From NCBI GenBank assembly GCA_009823505.1, contig VZQC01004719.1:1532563-1596562 (forward strand): 64,000 nucleotides of DNA, given 5' to 3'. This DNA is from Rhizomys pruinosus (Eukaryota > Chordata > Mammalia > Rodentia > Spalacidae). Shown piece by piece: positions 20,946 to 32,505 of the stretch. A program made the translations under genes and the position numbers. The notes under the pieces are model-generated. The model saw only the letters and a list, made by a program, of their open reading frames with translations. It did not search any database and was not told the DNA's origin. Position 1 is the first letter of the stretch, and the number at the start of each line of letters is the position of its first letter.

Positions 20946-22134
20946 CAGAGGCAAATTGGTCATTTAAATCATACTCCAAGCCTCGGAAGAATGTCTCCAA
21001 ATCTCAACCCTGTTGGACTCTTCTCTTTCTGATGTTTGGTTTTCACATAGTTTGTGATTCTCACTGTAAAAATGTAGTCTCCTGTTTTATGTTATTTTTA
21101 TTACTAGTTGAGCTATGTTTAGTGGTTTTGTAGTTGCCACATATCTGCAAATTTTCTTCTATCCCTGTTTTATCAGCACTGTTATCTTTCAGTTTCCCTG
21201 GGTATTCCTCCTTTAATAATGCTTCAATCTTTTGTTTGCCATATGTATTATGTACTATCATTGTGTTAAGTCCTGTGGTATCCCTGTAAGGTGTGGAAGA
21301 GAAAATCATCATAAAACTAATTAGATGACAGAGTTTTAGTCTGCATATGGTCTTGGGATACAAGAAAGCTTCTCAAAGTTTTCTTGGCTACTTCTATTCT
21401 TTCTTGGGTTGTCTTTTTCTTGGTTGAAAAAGATTCATTTGGAGTCCCTTTCCTTGGAAAGTAGGAATTTTATTGTAGAGAATTCTTGGCATATATTTCA
21501 GGGAAGTTACCCATTCTACCCTAATCTTCCTATATTTCCAGAAAGAGTAGAATCTACCTACATATACAGCATTTGAATCTAATACATTCTGTGCAACAAG
21601 CACCATAAAACTGTGGCAACTCTCATGTATATAACAACAGGACTCCTAAGTTTCTAGATTAGTGCACAGACTCCACATTAAGAACTGGCTTCTTATAATT
21701 CCTTGCAGTTTGGGATTCCACATCTTTTCATCTGTGGCAGGGGACTCAGCTGTGACTGCAAATCCACCAGTCTCTTCAGATTTCATGGTAATGCTATACT
21801 GTGCAAATTCAATTCTCTGATCAATTAAGATAGGTCAATGATCTTCAGTTCTTCTCACTATATATTACCATGAATATACTTCAAACAATCCATAGCTTTT
21901 ATTGTAGTGTATATAAAAAAAGAAACTTCATTATTTTTATTGTAGAAATAATAATATCTATCCATTTTTGAGTAATAATATTGATATTATAATGGGTATT
22001 GATGCTACAAATGTTTATAATTATGACAAGGCCCTCTCCCTAGAAATAATTATAACTGAGGATGTAAAACTAAATGATACATAAAATTATATAAAAGCAA
22101 TTTTGTGGAAGATAATTTAAAATTTAAGACACTT
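20946..22134. other. No gene or repeat recognised
   Basis: AT-rich, with only small scattered frames and no motif. It could hold very old repeats. Confidence 0.5.
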
Positions 22135-22360
22135 GGAGCTGGGGAGATGGTTAAGAGCACTGACTGCTATTGCAGAGGACCTGGGTTCAATTCCCAGCAC
22201 CCACATCGTGGCTAAGAACTGTCTTTAACTCCAGTTCCAGGGGAATCCAACACCATCTTCTGACCTCCGCGGTATTGCATGACATGGGTGCACCAACCTA
22301 CATGCAGACAGTACACTCATACATATTAAAAAAGAAAAAAAAAATATATATATATATATC
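22135..22360 (+). mobile_element. B2/B3-type SINE with (TA)n tail
   Basis: GGAGCTGGGGAGATGG through TACATGCAGACAGTACACTC, then an A-rich and TATATA tail. CpGs are mostly lost (an older copy). Confidence 0.93.
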
Positions 22361-22389
22361 ATAAAACAACAACAAAAAAGGCATAATCT

Positions 22390-22530
22390 CAGGCATGGTG
22401 GCATACACCTTTAATCCTAGCCCTCCAGAGGCAGATACAAGTGGATCTCCATGAGTTCAAGGCCAGCCTAGTCTACATAGTAATTTCCAGGCCAGCTGGG
22501 GCTAAAGGGGGACCCTGCCTCAAACACACA
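22390..22530 (+). mobile_element. B1 SINE (left arm of an inverted B1 pair)
   Basis: CAGGCATGGTGGCATACACC through GAGTTCAAGGCCAGCC to GGGGGACCCTGCCTCAAA. It carries the longer B1 form with GCCAGCTGGGGCTA. It is paired with the minus B1 at 22594-22730 across a short spacer. Confidence 0.93.
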
Positions 22531-22540
22531 TGCAAACAAG

Positions 22541-22575
<35 letters not shown>

Positions 22576-22593
22576 TTCATTCATTCATTCATT
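22541..22593. repeat. (TTTA)n/(TTCA)n microsatellite
   Basis: TTTA units switch to TTCA units at about 22576. It separates the two inverted B1 copies and probably grew from a SINE tail. Confidence 0.95.
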
Positions 22594-22730
22594 TGAGACA
22601 GGGTCTCCCTATAGCCCCAGCTGGCCTGAAACTCACTCTGTAGACCAGGCTGACCTTGAACTCACAGAGATCCTCCTGCCTCTGCCTCCCAATTGCTAGG
22701 ATTAAACGCATGTGCCACCGCTACTGGCTT
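22594..22730 (-). mobile_element. B1 SINE (right arm of an inverted B1 pair)
   Basis: GAGACAGGGTCTCCCTATAG through CTTGAACTCACAGAGATCC to TGCCACCGCTACTGGC is the reverse of B1. Confidence 0.94.
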
Positions 22731-22830
22731 TAAGATGGTTCTTAGCCACCATGTGGGTGCTGGGAAACAAACTCGGGTCTTCCACAAGAGTAGCCGATGC
22801 TCTTAACCACTGAGCCATCTCTCCAGCCCC
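22731..22830 (-). mobile_element. B2/B3-type SINE, 5' part only
   Basis: AGCCACCATGTGGGTGCTGG through GAGCCATCTCTCCAGCCCC on the plus strand; only the tRNA-like head is present and it abuts the B1. Confidence 0.9.
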
Positions 22831-23147
22831 AAGCAAAAATGTTTTTAAAAAATAGGACATACAGTCAAGGTGCTTGGAAAGCTCATCTTGGTATATGAAG
22901 AAGTTCTGTGACGCTGCCTACAACTATGGGAATTTTCTTTGTTTTAAGACAAGAAAGAGAAGTGAACTGATGTTTCACAGTCTCTAAATAGAAATTCAGC
23001 TTCTTAGATTAATTCATAGAAAGTAGTCATCAGTTTTGTCTTTCATTTTCCAATGTTACCCAAAAGAATTTAGAACTGGAATGTAATAGTGGAAGGTGAA
23101 ATTTCCAACTATAATATTTTAAGTGTCTTTTTGTTGTTGTCTTTCAT
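22831..23147. other. No feature recognised
   Basis: Ordinary AT-rich sequence between SINEs. Confidence 0.5.
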
Positions 23148-23294
23148 GGCTGAAGAGATTGGTTAGCAGTTAATAGCAACTACATAGGGCTTGAACTGTG
23201 CTCTCAGCACCCACATGGCAGAAAAATGATCAGTAACTCCAGTTCCAGGGATTCCAATGGCTTCTTCTGGCCTCTGTATACATTGCACCCACAG

Positions 23295-23335
<41 letters not shown>

Positions 23336-23365
23336 CAAAACAGTCAGACACAGAAAAAAAGTTCA
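23148..23365 (+). mobile_element. Diverged B3-type SINE with internal (CA)n
   Basis: GGCTGAAGAGATTGG, CTCAGCACCCACATGGC, AACTCCAGTTCCAGGG and a CA run at 23297-23333, then AGGCAAAACAGTCAG. It lacks the extra segment seen in the common SINE here, so it looks like classical B3. Confidence 0.85.
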
Positions 23366-23371
23366 AATGCT

Positions 23372-23566
23372 TTTCTTTTTTTAATTAAAAAATTATTTAT
23401 TATTTTTATGTGTATGAGTGTACTGTCTGCATGTAGGTTGGTGCACCTGTGTCATGCAATGCCGTGGAGGTCAGAAGAGTCCCGCCATGTGGATTCTGGG
23501 AATAGAACTTGGGTCCTCTGCAATAGCAGTCAGTGCTCTTAACCACTCAACCATCTCTCCAGGTCC
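23372..23566 (-). mobile_element. B2/B3-type SINE with internal deletion
   Basis: The tail and GTACTGTCTGCATGTAGG are present, then GTCAGAAGAGTCCCGCCATGTGG. The middle CCCCTGGAACTGGAGTT part is deleted, and the head ends CCATCTCTCCAGG. Confidence 0.9.
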
Positions 23567-24740
23567 CGCAAATGCTTTTCAACAATCAAAGGGACCCAAG
23601 AAAATACAAAATGAGCAAATATATAGCAAAAATGAAAAAGTTCTAAAAGATCAATATGAGAGTCTTATGAAAGATAACATTGCACATTTTAAAGATTTTT
23701 TTAATTTTAAAGATTAATTTATTTTGAATTCTATAAATTAAGCTGTAACTTTGACCATCTATGGCTGAATAGCCTTGTCTCATGAGAAAATTTATACAAA
23801 ATATTTGCTGAGGAGTTATCTCTGGAATGCCAGCACTCCTAGCTTCTCAAGAGATACTTTGCTCCCCAATAAGGGATATTGTGGTGATAATTCACATGTT
23901 TTACTGAATTACTATACTCTGGTCACTGCACTGTTATTCACTGTCCTATAAACAATTGGCTGTGACTATATGAGTATAAAAGCAGAACTTTCTGTATCTT
24001 TCTTACTCCTGAGTGGATGAGGATTATAAAAATAAAGAAACTGCTAAGGTTCCCTAGTCCTTTCTCAGTTCTCTGTAATCCATTCAGGTCCTGCCCCCCC
24101 CCAACCCCGGTGTCCCCAGGAGTCTATATATTTTATGTCAAAGGATGCCTGTGAAGGTAAGAAGAGAACATTCATTTCTCTGAAACCAAACAGGAGGTTA
24201 TAACCCACCTAATATGTATCCTGGGAACCAAATTCACATGCTTTGGAAGAAAAATTATTCTTAACCTCTAAGCCATCTCCCCAGACTCTGTAAAGATATT
24301 TTAAAAGATGCAAATCAATAACTACATAATGAACAGAGAAAATAATGAAACACAATACATTAATCTTTCTGCTCCTGATTAATTTACTGTGATAAATATT
24401 TTTTCAAATTTAGAATATCTGTCAACTCAATCATGATTTAAAAGAGAATAAGAGGCAGAAGCAAATATTATTGAAATAAGATCCTTTCCTCTTTACTTGC
24501 AAACAAGTATAAGAGATTCTGAGATGTTTATGAATATCAATATCATCAAAATGCAACTGATAATACTTTATCAAAATGAGTTGTTGTCTAGCACAAAAGA
24601 ATAGATTTTTATCACATATTTATGCTAAGTCCATAGTAGGCATCTTTAATTTTGAAATTTTTAATAAGGTATTGTCTACGAAAAATGCAAATACTGTTTG
24701 GAATTTTTTACTTTTGTTATAAACTTTAAATTTTTTATTT
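23567..24740. other. Mostly unrecognised; weak SINE remnant at 24122-24292
   Basis: Only a decayed minus-strand SINE head (CTCTAAGCCATCTCCCCAGAC at its end) stands out. A C9-like run lies near 24093. No gene seen. Confidence 0.5.
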
Positions 24741-25708
24741 TATTTTTATTGTTTTTAATGAAATATTTTTATTACTGTTTTGTGTGTTTCATACATCATT
24801 TCTCAGTCCAGTTCAGACACACTCCCTTTTCCGTGCTCCCCACCCCACCCCAGTTCATGCATTCTGCCATACATGTCTTGCATCTTTTTCTCATCTTTTT
24901 TTTTTTTTTTTTTTTATTGTTTATTTTCAGACTTTGTATTATTGGTATATGGATGGATGATATGTATTAATATTCTAAAAAAAAAAAAAATATTATATAT
25001 ATATATTATATTCTATATAAATGTCACATATATACCAAAATTATGACCTGTAAAAATAAACTCTATGTTAATTCCAAAATATGATTAGGAGTTCACATTT
25101 TTCCCTTTAATTTTATATTATTCTAAAATATGAATACATGCCCTCCACCCGCATACCACAATTACAATGTCTGAAAAGATGTGGCCAGTTAATTCTAGAG
25201 TCCGTTAAGCGATTCACATTATAAAAGCACAGTTGCCTTCAAATAAAATAAATATAATATGAAAATCACTCAGTTTGCCTTTTAACTAGGGATTTGGTGC
25301 TAGCATCCACAAATGAGGGATACCACCCGTCATTTGTTTTTCTGGGACTGTGTTACATCTCTTAGCATAATGGCTTTGAGTTCCATCCATTTACCTGCAA
25401 AGTTCATGATCTTATCTTTTTTGACCACTGCACAGAATTGCACTTTGTAGATGTACCACATTTTCCCTATCAACTCCTTGGTTTAGGGACACTTGGGTTG
25501 CTTCCAGCTCTTTGCTATTTTGAAGAGAGCTGCAATAAACAAAGATGTGCATGTGTGTCTGCAATAGGATGAGTCTTGGGTGTATATATCCAGGAGTGGT
25601 ATGAGTGGGTCAGGTGGTAAGCTCATTTTTCCCTTTCCCCACAACCTCTCTAGCATTTGGTATCCTTTGTTTTCTGGATAATAGCTAGTCTTACTAGAGT
25701 AAGATGTC
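24741..25708 (-). mobile_element. LINE-1 3' UTR and ORF2 C-terminus
   Basis: The 3' end is at the left (TTTTTATTACTGTTTTGTG, with TTCATGCATTCTGCC, matching other L1 ends). It passes through T and TA runs (24896-24918, 24978-25020) to the ORF2 end (CACTGCACAGAATTGCAC and neighbours) and C-terminal frames at 25483-25710. At 25709 it switches to a distant part of L1. Confidence 0.85.
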
Positions 25709-25823
25709 AATTTTCAATCCATTCTCCCAGTCTGTGTCGCTTGATTGGGGAGCTCAGACAATTAATATTTTAAAATATTATTGAGAGATATATATTCTTT
25801 CTGATCAATTTAGTTTCTGTTTT
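25709..25823 (-). mobile_element. LINE-1 ORF1/ORF2 junction piece, out of place
   Basis: Plus-strand CCATTCTCCCAGTCTGTGTC then GCTTGATTGGGGAGCTCAG matches the start of ORF2 at 1415-1450 (CATTCTCCCAGTCTATGCC). Here it lies between two ORF2 C-terminal pieces, so the L1 has a large internal deletion or the region is a mosaic of copies. Confidence 0.8.
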
Positions 25824-27128
25824 TGAGTCTTTTATGGGTTCCCCACACTGCTTTCCATAATGGCTGTACAAGTTTACATTCCCACCAGCAATGGATGAGT
25901 GTTCCCCTTTCCCCACATCCACTCCAGCATTTGATATTCCTTGCTATCCGGATCATAGCTAGTCTTACCAGAGTAAGATGAAATCTTAAGGTGGTTTTAA
26001 TTTGCATTTCTTTAATTATTAGTGACGTTGAACAATTTTTGAGATGTTTCTCAGCCATCTTTACTTCATTTTTAAAGTCTCTGTTCAGCTCTTTACTCCA
26101 TCTTTTGAGTGGGTCATTTGTTTTCTTTCTCCTTTATTTTTGGAGAAGTTTATACACTTTGGATGTTAATGCTCTATTATATGTATAACTGGTGACAGTT
26201 TCTTCCCACTCTCTGGGTTTTCCTTTCACTTTTTTGATTGTTTCTTTTGATGTACAGAAGCTCTTGAGTTTAATAAGGTCACTTTTGTCAATTCTTGACC
26301 TTATTTCCTGCATGCTGCTGTCTGATTTAGAAAGTCTTTTCCTATGCCTAAGTCTTGGAGGTTACTACCAATGTTTTCTTCTATCATTTTCAGAGTTTAG
26401 GGTTTTATATTGAGATCTTTGATCCATTTGGATTTGATTTTTGTACATGGTGAGAAATAGGGGTTTAGTTTTATTCTTCTCCAAGTGGTGATCCTGTTAT
26501 GCTAACACTATTTCCTGAGGTTGCTGTCTTTCCTCCATTGTATCTTCTGAAATTCAATGGGATCAATTTTGGATCCTCAATTTACTTCCATTAATTTATG
26601 GGCCTGTTTTTGTACTAATACTAGGTTGCTTTTATGACTATAGCCCTGTAATATAGTTTGAAGTCTGGTATGGACACCCCCGCCCCCTGTTTTGTTCTTT
26701 TTGCTCAGGATTGCTTTGACTATCTAGGGTCTTTTGTTTCTCTATAGGAACTTTAGGATATTTTTTCGACATCTGTGAATAAGCTCATGGAGATTCTAAT
26801 TGGGATTGCGTTGAATCTGCATATTACTTTGGGCAGGATGGTCATTTTTACTATATTGTTTCTTCCTATCCATGAGCATGGGAAGTTCTTCCATTTTCTG
26901 GTAACTTCCTCAATCTCCTTCTTGAGGGATTTAAAATATTTTTGTAGAGAACTTTAGTGTGTTTGGTCAAGTTTTTTCCTAGATAATTTATTTTTTGGAG
27001 GCTATTGTGAGTGGGAAAGTCTCCTTGTATTCCTTCTCCAATTGACTGTTATTGACATAAAGAAAGGCTACCGATTTTTCTAAGTTAATTTTATATCAGG
27101 CCACTTTACTGAACCTGTTGATGGTTTC
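25824..27128 (-). mobile_element. LINE-1 ORF2 fragment (post-RT and C-terminal part)
   Basis: Minus-strand frames read MLIIKEMQIKTTLRF-like and CWSGCGERGTLIHCWWECK, the C-terminal Cys-containing region of ORF2 (about 25824-26060). Upstream parts carry the conserved IHEHGK-type DNA around 26860. Heavily mutated. The 5' end at about 27128 is a truncation. Confidence 0.88.
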
Positions 27129-27335
27129 TATGTAATGAATGTAATGCCTGAATGTAGGTAGATATGGTCCTATCATTTGCTACCCTTGGGGGATCAAATA
27201 GCATTTCAAATACCCTTAAACGGGTGTTACAGATAGTCATTAACCTCCATGTGTGTGCTGGGAATTGAGCCTAGGTCCTCTGTTATTACAGCTAGTACTT
27301 TTAAACAGTAAGCCGTCTCTCAAGGCCCTTGCTAT
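27129..27335 (-). mobile_element. Decayed B2/B3-type SINE
   Basis: TGTAATGCCTGAATGTAGG at the tail side and GGGAATTGAGCCTAGGTCC with AAGCCGTCTCTCAAGGCCC at the head. The middle is poorly conserved. Confidence 0.7.
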
Positions 27336-28080
27336 GAATTTTCAAAAGAGCAAAACACATAGAGTTAAATTTTTTTACCATATGTGGGGGGGACGTAGAT
27401 TCACAGTGATCATCATTAACTATAATGTTAGAAGATTTTTCATGAATATCAAGCCACCTCCTAAACACTCTTAAAGACTTACATTAAGCATCATATTATT
27501 AACAGCTAGGAAAAAATTGGAGTTTCACTTGAAGAAAATCTAAGGTCTATTTTAGAATCTCTTCTGAGACAAATTGATTCTCCTAATGGAAAAGATACAT
27601 AAAGTCCAATAGAAGGATTACAAAGAATTTTCAATGATGCTCATATTGATTTTAATTAAACATATCTACATTTTGATTGAGAATTTTCATATATCCATCA
27701 GGCAGATAAACATACACCTGGTATAATTTAAGATTGGTTCTCTGTATTAACATTTATTATTTCTTTTATGATTATTCATATATTCTTACATTATTAATTA
27801 AAATTTGATTCATGTATGTTTTGAGAACACTTGAAACCTAAGAAGAAATAATCTTAATATAAAGCTAGCTGTTTTATTTTCTATGAATAGACAATATCCT
27901 TATCTAATTTAGTTGGGGGGGCTATGATTTGGGGATATGTATAATTTAAGATTATCTAAAATGCCATTACAGAAAATACTAGGTAAAGATACATATTTAA
28001 TTCAAAAATAAGTATTTAGGAATAAAAATATCCAATATACTAATTGATATGCAAATTTAGTGTGCATTTTTCATAATTTT
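27336..28080. other. AT-rich sequence, nothing recognised
   Basis: No frame over about 75 codons and no repeat signature. Confidence 0.5.
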
Positions 28081-29097
28081 CCACTTTGATTTTATTTGTA
28101 AAATATGCATACATACCCTCCATCCATATAGCAAAATTCCAAAGTCTGAAAATAAATGGTAGGTTAATTCTAGAACCTGTTAAGAGATTCACAATATAAG
28201 AGCAGAGTTGCTTTCAGACAATGACGCATATAACATTAACATTGGTCAGTTTGCCTTATGACTAGTTACTTGGTGCTAACATCCACAGATGAGGGATACC
28301 ATTCATCCTTTGTTGTTGTTATTTCACTTAACATAATATCTTTTTCTAAATTTTTTTATTAATTTTTTTTATTTAGTTCTGCATGTGTATGAATGTACTG
28401 TCTGCATGCAAGTTTGTGCACCCGTGTCATGCAATGCCGCAGAGGTCAGAAGAGGGTGTCGGATTCCCCTGGAACTGGAGTTCTCCTGGAATTGGAGTTT
28501 CAGACGATTCTTGGCCTCCATGTGGGTGCTGGGGATCGAACCCGGGTCCTCTGCAAGAGCGGTCGGCGCTCTTAACTGCTAGGCCATCTCTCCAGCCCCA
28601 ACATAATATCTTTTAGTTCCATCTATTCACTGCATAGAACTCCATTGTGTAGATGTACCACATTTTCTCTATACACTAGTTGAGGGGTATGTGGGCTGGT
28701 TACAGCTCTTTTCTACTGTGAAGGGAGCTGCAATAAACATGGATGTGCATGTATCTCTGTAGGAGGATGAGCCTTGTGGGTATATACCTAGGAGTGTTAT
28801 GACTGGGTCAGGTGGTAGGCTCATTTTGTGTCTTTTTTGCTCTCCACACTGCTTTCCATAGTGACTGTACGAGTTTACATTCCCACCAGCTGTGGATGAG
28901 TGTTTGCCTTTCCCCACAACCTCTCCAGGATTTAGAATCATTTGTATTCTTGATCCTAACCAGTCTTCTCAGAGTGAGATGATATCTAAAAGTGGTTTTA
29001 ATTTGAATTTCCTTAATTATTAGCAATGTTGCACATTTCTAAAGATTTTTCTCAGTTATCACTATTTCCTCATTTTTGAAGTCTCTGTTCACTTATT
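28081..29097 (-). mobile_element. LINE-1 3' UTR and ORF2 C-terminus, with nested SINE
   Basis: The 3' UTR at the left (AATATGCATACATACCCTCC) is followed by the ORF2 end and the CGERQTLIHSWWECK motif (28808-29026). It stops at about 29097, where another L1 3' end begins at once. Confidence 0.9.
28345..28599 (-). mobile_element. B2/B3-type SINE, 15-bp duplication
   Basis: AACATAATATCTTTT occurs at 28330-28344 and 28600-28614. The insertion is clean within the L1 3' UTR. CpGs are well preserved in the head (GATCGAACCCGGG, GGTCGGCGC). Confidence 0.95.
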
Positions 29098-30218
29098 TTT
29101 AATTTTTATTTTTTATAATTTTTTTATTTTTTATTATTCCAAAATATGCATATATACACTTCAGACACAAGTCAAAATTACAAATTCTGAAAATAAAGTA
29201 TTTGTTGATTCCTAAACACATTTAGAGATTCACATTTTAACAGTAAATTTGCATGCAGGTATAAAGATGTGTAACTTTACATTCTTTTTTTTTTTCTAGA
29301 ATATGACTACATATCTTCCATCCATATATGGTAAATACAGTGTGTGAATATAAGTGGTAGGACAATTCTAGAGCCCATTTAGAGATTCACATTGGAATAG
29401 CTTTCATATACAATGAAATATAAAAATAAAGTTGCTCAGTTTGCCTTCCAACTGCTTGTTTGGTGTTACCATGCACAAATGAGGGAAACCATTCACCTTT
29501 TTTTTTTTTTTTCTGGGACTGTGTTACTTCACTTAGTATAATTGATTTGAGTTCTATCCATTTAGCAGCAAACCTCATGATGTCATCTTTCTTTACTGCT
29601 GCATAGAACTCCATTGTGTAGATGTACCACATTTTTGTTATCCAGTCATCATTTGAGGGACATTTGGGTTGGTTCCAGCTCTTTGCTATTGTGAAGAGAG
29701 CTGCAATAAACATAGCTGTACCTGTATCTTGTGCCAGGATGTGTCTTGTGGGTATACACCCAGAAGTGGTATGGCTGGGTCTGGTGGTAGGCTAATTTTT
29801 AGCTTTATTTATTTATTTTTTATTTATTTATGTGTATGATTGTACTGTCTGCATGCAGGTCTGTGCATCCATGTCATGCAACATTGCGGAGTTCAGAAGA
29901 GGGTGCCAGATTCCCCTGGAACTGGAGTTCTCCTGGAATTGGCGTTACAGACGGTTCTCAGCTGCCATTTGAGTGCTGGGGATCAAACCCAGGTCCTCTG
30001 CAAGAGCAGTTGGCACTCTTAACCACTAGGCCATCTCTCCAGGCCCTCATTTTGAGCTTTGTAAGGGTTCTCCACACTGCTTTCCACAATTGTTGTACCA
30101 ATTTACATTCCCACCAGCAGTAGATGAGTGTTCCCCTTTCCCCGCAACCTCTCCAGAATTTGGTGTCTTTTGTTTTCTTAATCTTGGCTAGTCTTATTGG
30201 AGAGAGATGATGTCTTAC
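29098..30218 (-). mobile_element. LINE-1 3' UTR and ORF2 C-terminus, cut by an ERV LTR
   Basis: The 3' end at the left starts with T/A-rich sequence and CCAAAATATGCATATATAC, very like 7660-7680 in L1-E. ORF2 C-terminal motifs WYIYTMEFYAAVKKDD (29387-29713) and CGERGTLIYCWWECK (29958-30227) are visible. Normal L1 sequence would go on from GATGATGTCTTA, but the ERV LTR begins at 30219. Confidence 0.9.
29806..30045 (-). mobile_element. B2/B3-type SINE nested in L1
   Basis: The flanks read AATTTTTAGCTTT (left, ends about 29806) and CATTTTGAGCTTT (right, about 30048-30060), a decayed duplication. The head ends CCATCTCTCCAGGCC. Confidence 0.9.
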
Positions 30219-30648
30219 TGCAGACAATCCCCCAGGCCTGCTGGGGAATTTTGGGGTCCAACCAAAGGAAAGGGGATGAGAGGACCAGAGTCAAGACACA
30301 GACCCTGGGAGTCAGGTGAACTCAGACAAAGTGCAAGTTGTTGGGGAGTCATTTATTGGGGGCAGGGTTAGGGGTTATGTACTGTTTGCATTTCCACTTG
30401 TGATTGGTCCAGGTCTGCAATGCTGCTTATATGGTCTCATCTGCCTAGGGCAGGTTAGGTTGATGAGGGACAAGCTCTGCCCATGTGTAATTCTCAACAT
30501 ACTGGCTACTACATTTCCATGCTTTGTATTTAATTGTGGGTGAGGAGTGGTCCAGTGGGAGCTTGGGTGCTATGCCTGAAACTTGTTGTCCCCACCTCTG
30601 GCATATGGACATTTGACTGCTTCTGTCTTAGGTTGCCCTGGTTTTGCA
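30219..30648 (-). repeat. ERV LTR (about 430 bp), probable 3' LTR
   Basis: On the minus strand it begins TGCAAAACCAGGG and ends GGATTGTCTGCA, so the ends form a short inverted repeat. It has a TATA-like CATATAAG (around plus 30427-30433) and AATAAA (plus 30352-30357, TTTATT), about 75 bp apart. A purine-rich run (AAAGAGGGGTAAG) lies just upstream on the minus strand at plus 30652-30664, as expected for a polypurine tract. Class uncertain. Confidence 0.65.
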
Positions 30649-31782
30649 GGGTCTTACCCCTCTTTGACTGGCCAGCCACCAAGGGAAGAGGCCAGGAGTT
30701 GTACTGCATAGGGGAAAGACAATCTCATTCCCGTGAATTGTGGATGGATGACAGCCAGATTCAAATCACTTCATCAGGAGGGGTGCATGCAGAGTCCCTA
30801 TTGACCACTGCTGAGAGGACCTGGGCCGTTGTTTTGTTGACCTGGAGTTGGCTGCAGACAAAGTGAAACAGACACCTGAAGAGAAAAAGGCAGAGAAAGG
30901 CCAGGAGGTAGAGGATGCCCCAGGTGACCAATGTAGCAGAATCAAAAATGGACTTTAGCTTAGACCACACCTGTGAAACAAACCTAATATCAAAGGCTAT
31001 GACCTCAGGGGGGAGGGTAGAGTTAAAGGAGACAACTTGAGAACCAAGGATCAAGGTGTAAACTGTTGTGACCAGGGGCCTTTAATAATATCACCCAGTT
31101 CACAATGTAGACGTGTAATATTGAGGACTTGGTAGGGGTTCAGGCAGAATGAGGAAAACCTGAGGTGGCCACTCATTTCTCCCTCTCATTATGTGGCCTT
31201 CAAGTTGAAGGAAGTTGACAGCAGTGAACCACAGCTGGTGTCTCCAAAGTGGAATGATCTCTGCTATGGGGGTGCATTGGGTCCTTAGCACCATAATTTT
31301 AATGGAATTTACCTACTGGTAAATAAATCTGACAAGTGAGGTAGGGATGCATGATCCATGAGTCAGAGTAACCAGAAGTCCTCTGGCAGATCCAGGAAGT
31401 CCTCAGCTCTCAGCTGAGAAAGAAACTGGCTCTTTGAGGGGTCTTTACCCTAAACTGCCTAGCCAATTTTTAATGCCTACTTTTATACTTTTATCACATT
31501 ACCCTCTGAGAAGGTTACCCCAATTGCCAAGAGGGAATTGAGGCACCCACCACTCTGACTTCTTCCATGGTGAAAAGGGGTGTAGGAGGTGGCGACTGGG
31601 GTACCCGTGCTCAGTGGCTCTATCTAAAAGATCCCAAAAAGTAGAGTTACAGAGAGAACAAAATCCTTGACTAGTGCCTGTGAAGGCAAGAGTAGCCAGG
31701 TACATTTTCTAGGCAGGGAACCAAGAGAGGAACAGGGTGAAAAGACACAGCCAGGGGAATGAAATATCTCTACTGCCTCTGG
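30649..31782 (-). pseudogene. ERV internal relic, env transmembrane-like region
   Basis: The minus-strand frame at 30761-31054 has a long hydrophobic run (ATLVTWGILYLLAFLCLFLF) followed by a short basic/polar tail, and sits a short distance before an LTR. That is the layout of a retroviral env transmembrane subunit C-terminus. Upstream frames (31100-31294, 31499-31705) may be other env parts, but I recognise no cysteine loop or fusion peptide with confidence. Stops and shifts break it. It carries no 5' half: at about 31783 it meets MaLR sequence of the opposite strand. Whether it is ERV1 or ERV2 is unresolved. Confidence 0.5.
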
Positions 31783-32505
31783 TAGGAGATGACTTCCTGG
31801 GCCCCACTCCAAGGGTATATTGCAGCCAAATTCAGCAATTTCATTCACGTGGTGCTGGCTTTAGAGGCACAAAGGATGCAAGAGTGAAGGGGTTATCAGT
31901 TTTTCCTCTGAGGTTTCAGAGAGCCACAGAGGCTGGGCAGAGTGCAGCAGGGGTGTCCCTGAATAAAGAAGGTCCTGATAGACCATTGGGTGAAGCTGTG
32001 GATGTGGAGTCTTGTTGGCAGCAGAGACCCCAAGAAGACATTCGAGATGCCAGAGCTGTGAGATATTTGCCAAGGAGAGCTGCATACAGGGAGTGGTACC
32101 AGCCAAAGAAGAGATGTATGTTGCAAGCAAAGCTGGAAGAGCTGAGCAATCTAAGCCTTTTGGAAGTAAAATCCCAGATGTTGCACATGGAGCTACTGGA
32201 CTTGGTGTTTGCCCTGCTGGTTTTTGGTCTTGTTTTGGTTCAGTCTTTCCTCACTATGCCTCTATTCCTCCCTTTTGGAATGGTAATGTGTATTCGATTC
32301 CACTGTATGTTGGGATTATGTAATTTGCCTTTTGATTTTACAGGAGCTTACAGTTAAGAGACTGGCCTGTGTCTCAGAAGAGATTTTGGACTATAGACTT
32401 TTGAGTAGAATTGAGACTGGTAAAGACTATGGGGACTTTTAAGGTTGGACTAAATGCATTTTGCATTTTATATGGTCATGAGCCTATGGGGGCCAGAGAG
32501 TGGAA
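31783..32505 (+). pseudogene. MaLR internal region, partial second copy
   Basis: Homologous to the internal frame of 1875-3902. The plus frame 31737-32357 reads SQIQQFHSRGAGFRG, then NKEGPDRPLGEAVDVE and EDIRDARAVRYLPRRAAYRE, matching the first copy residue for residue over about 95 positions apart from scattered changes. A one-base shift after QPKK moves the remaining homology into the 32012-32323 frame (GRAEQSKPFGSKIPDV). The 5' LTR, primer site and first third are missing. The polypurine tract AGAGAGTGGAA precedes the LTR. Confidence 0.8.

Noticed and set aside
22541..22593. CRISPR-like array
   Set aside because: Simple tetranucleotide repeat with no spacers, in a mammalian genome.
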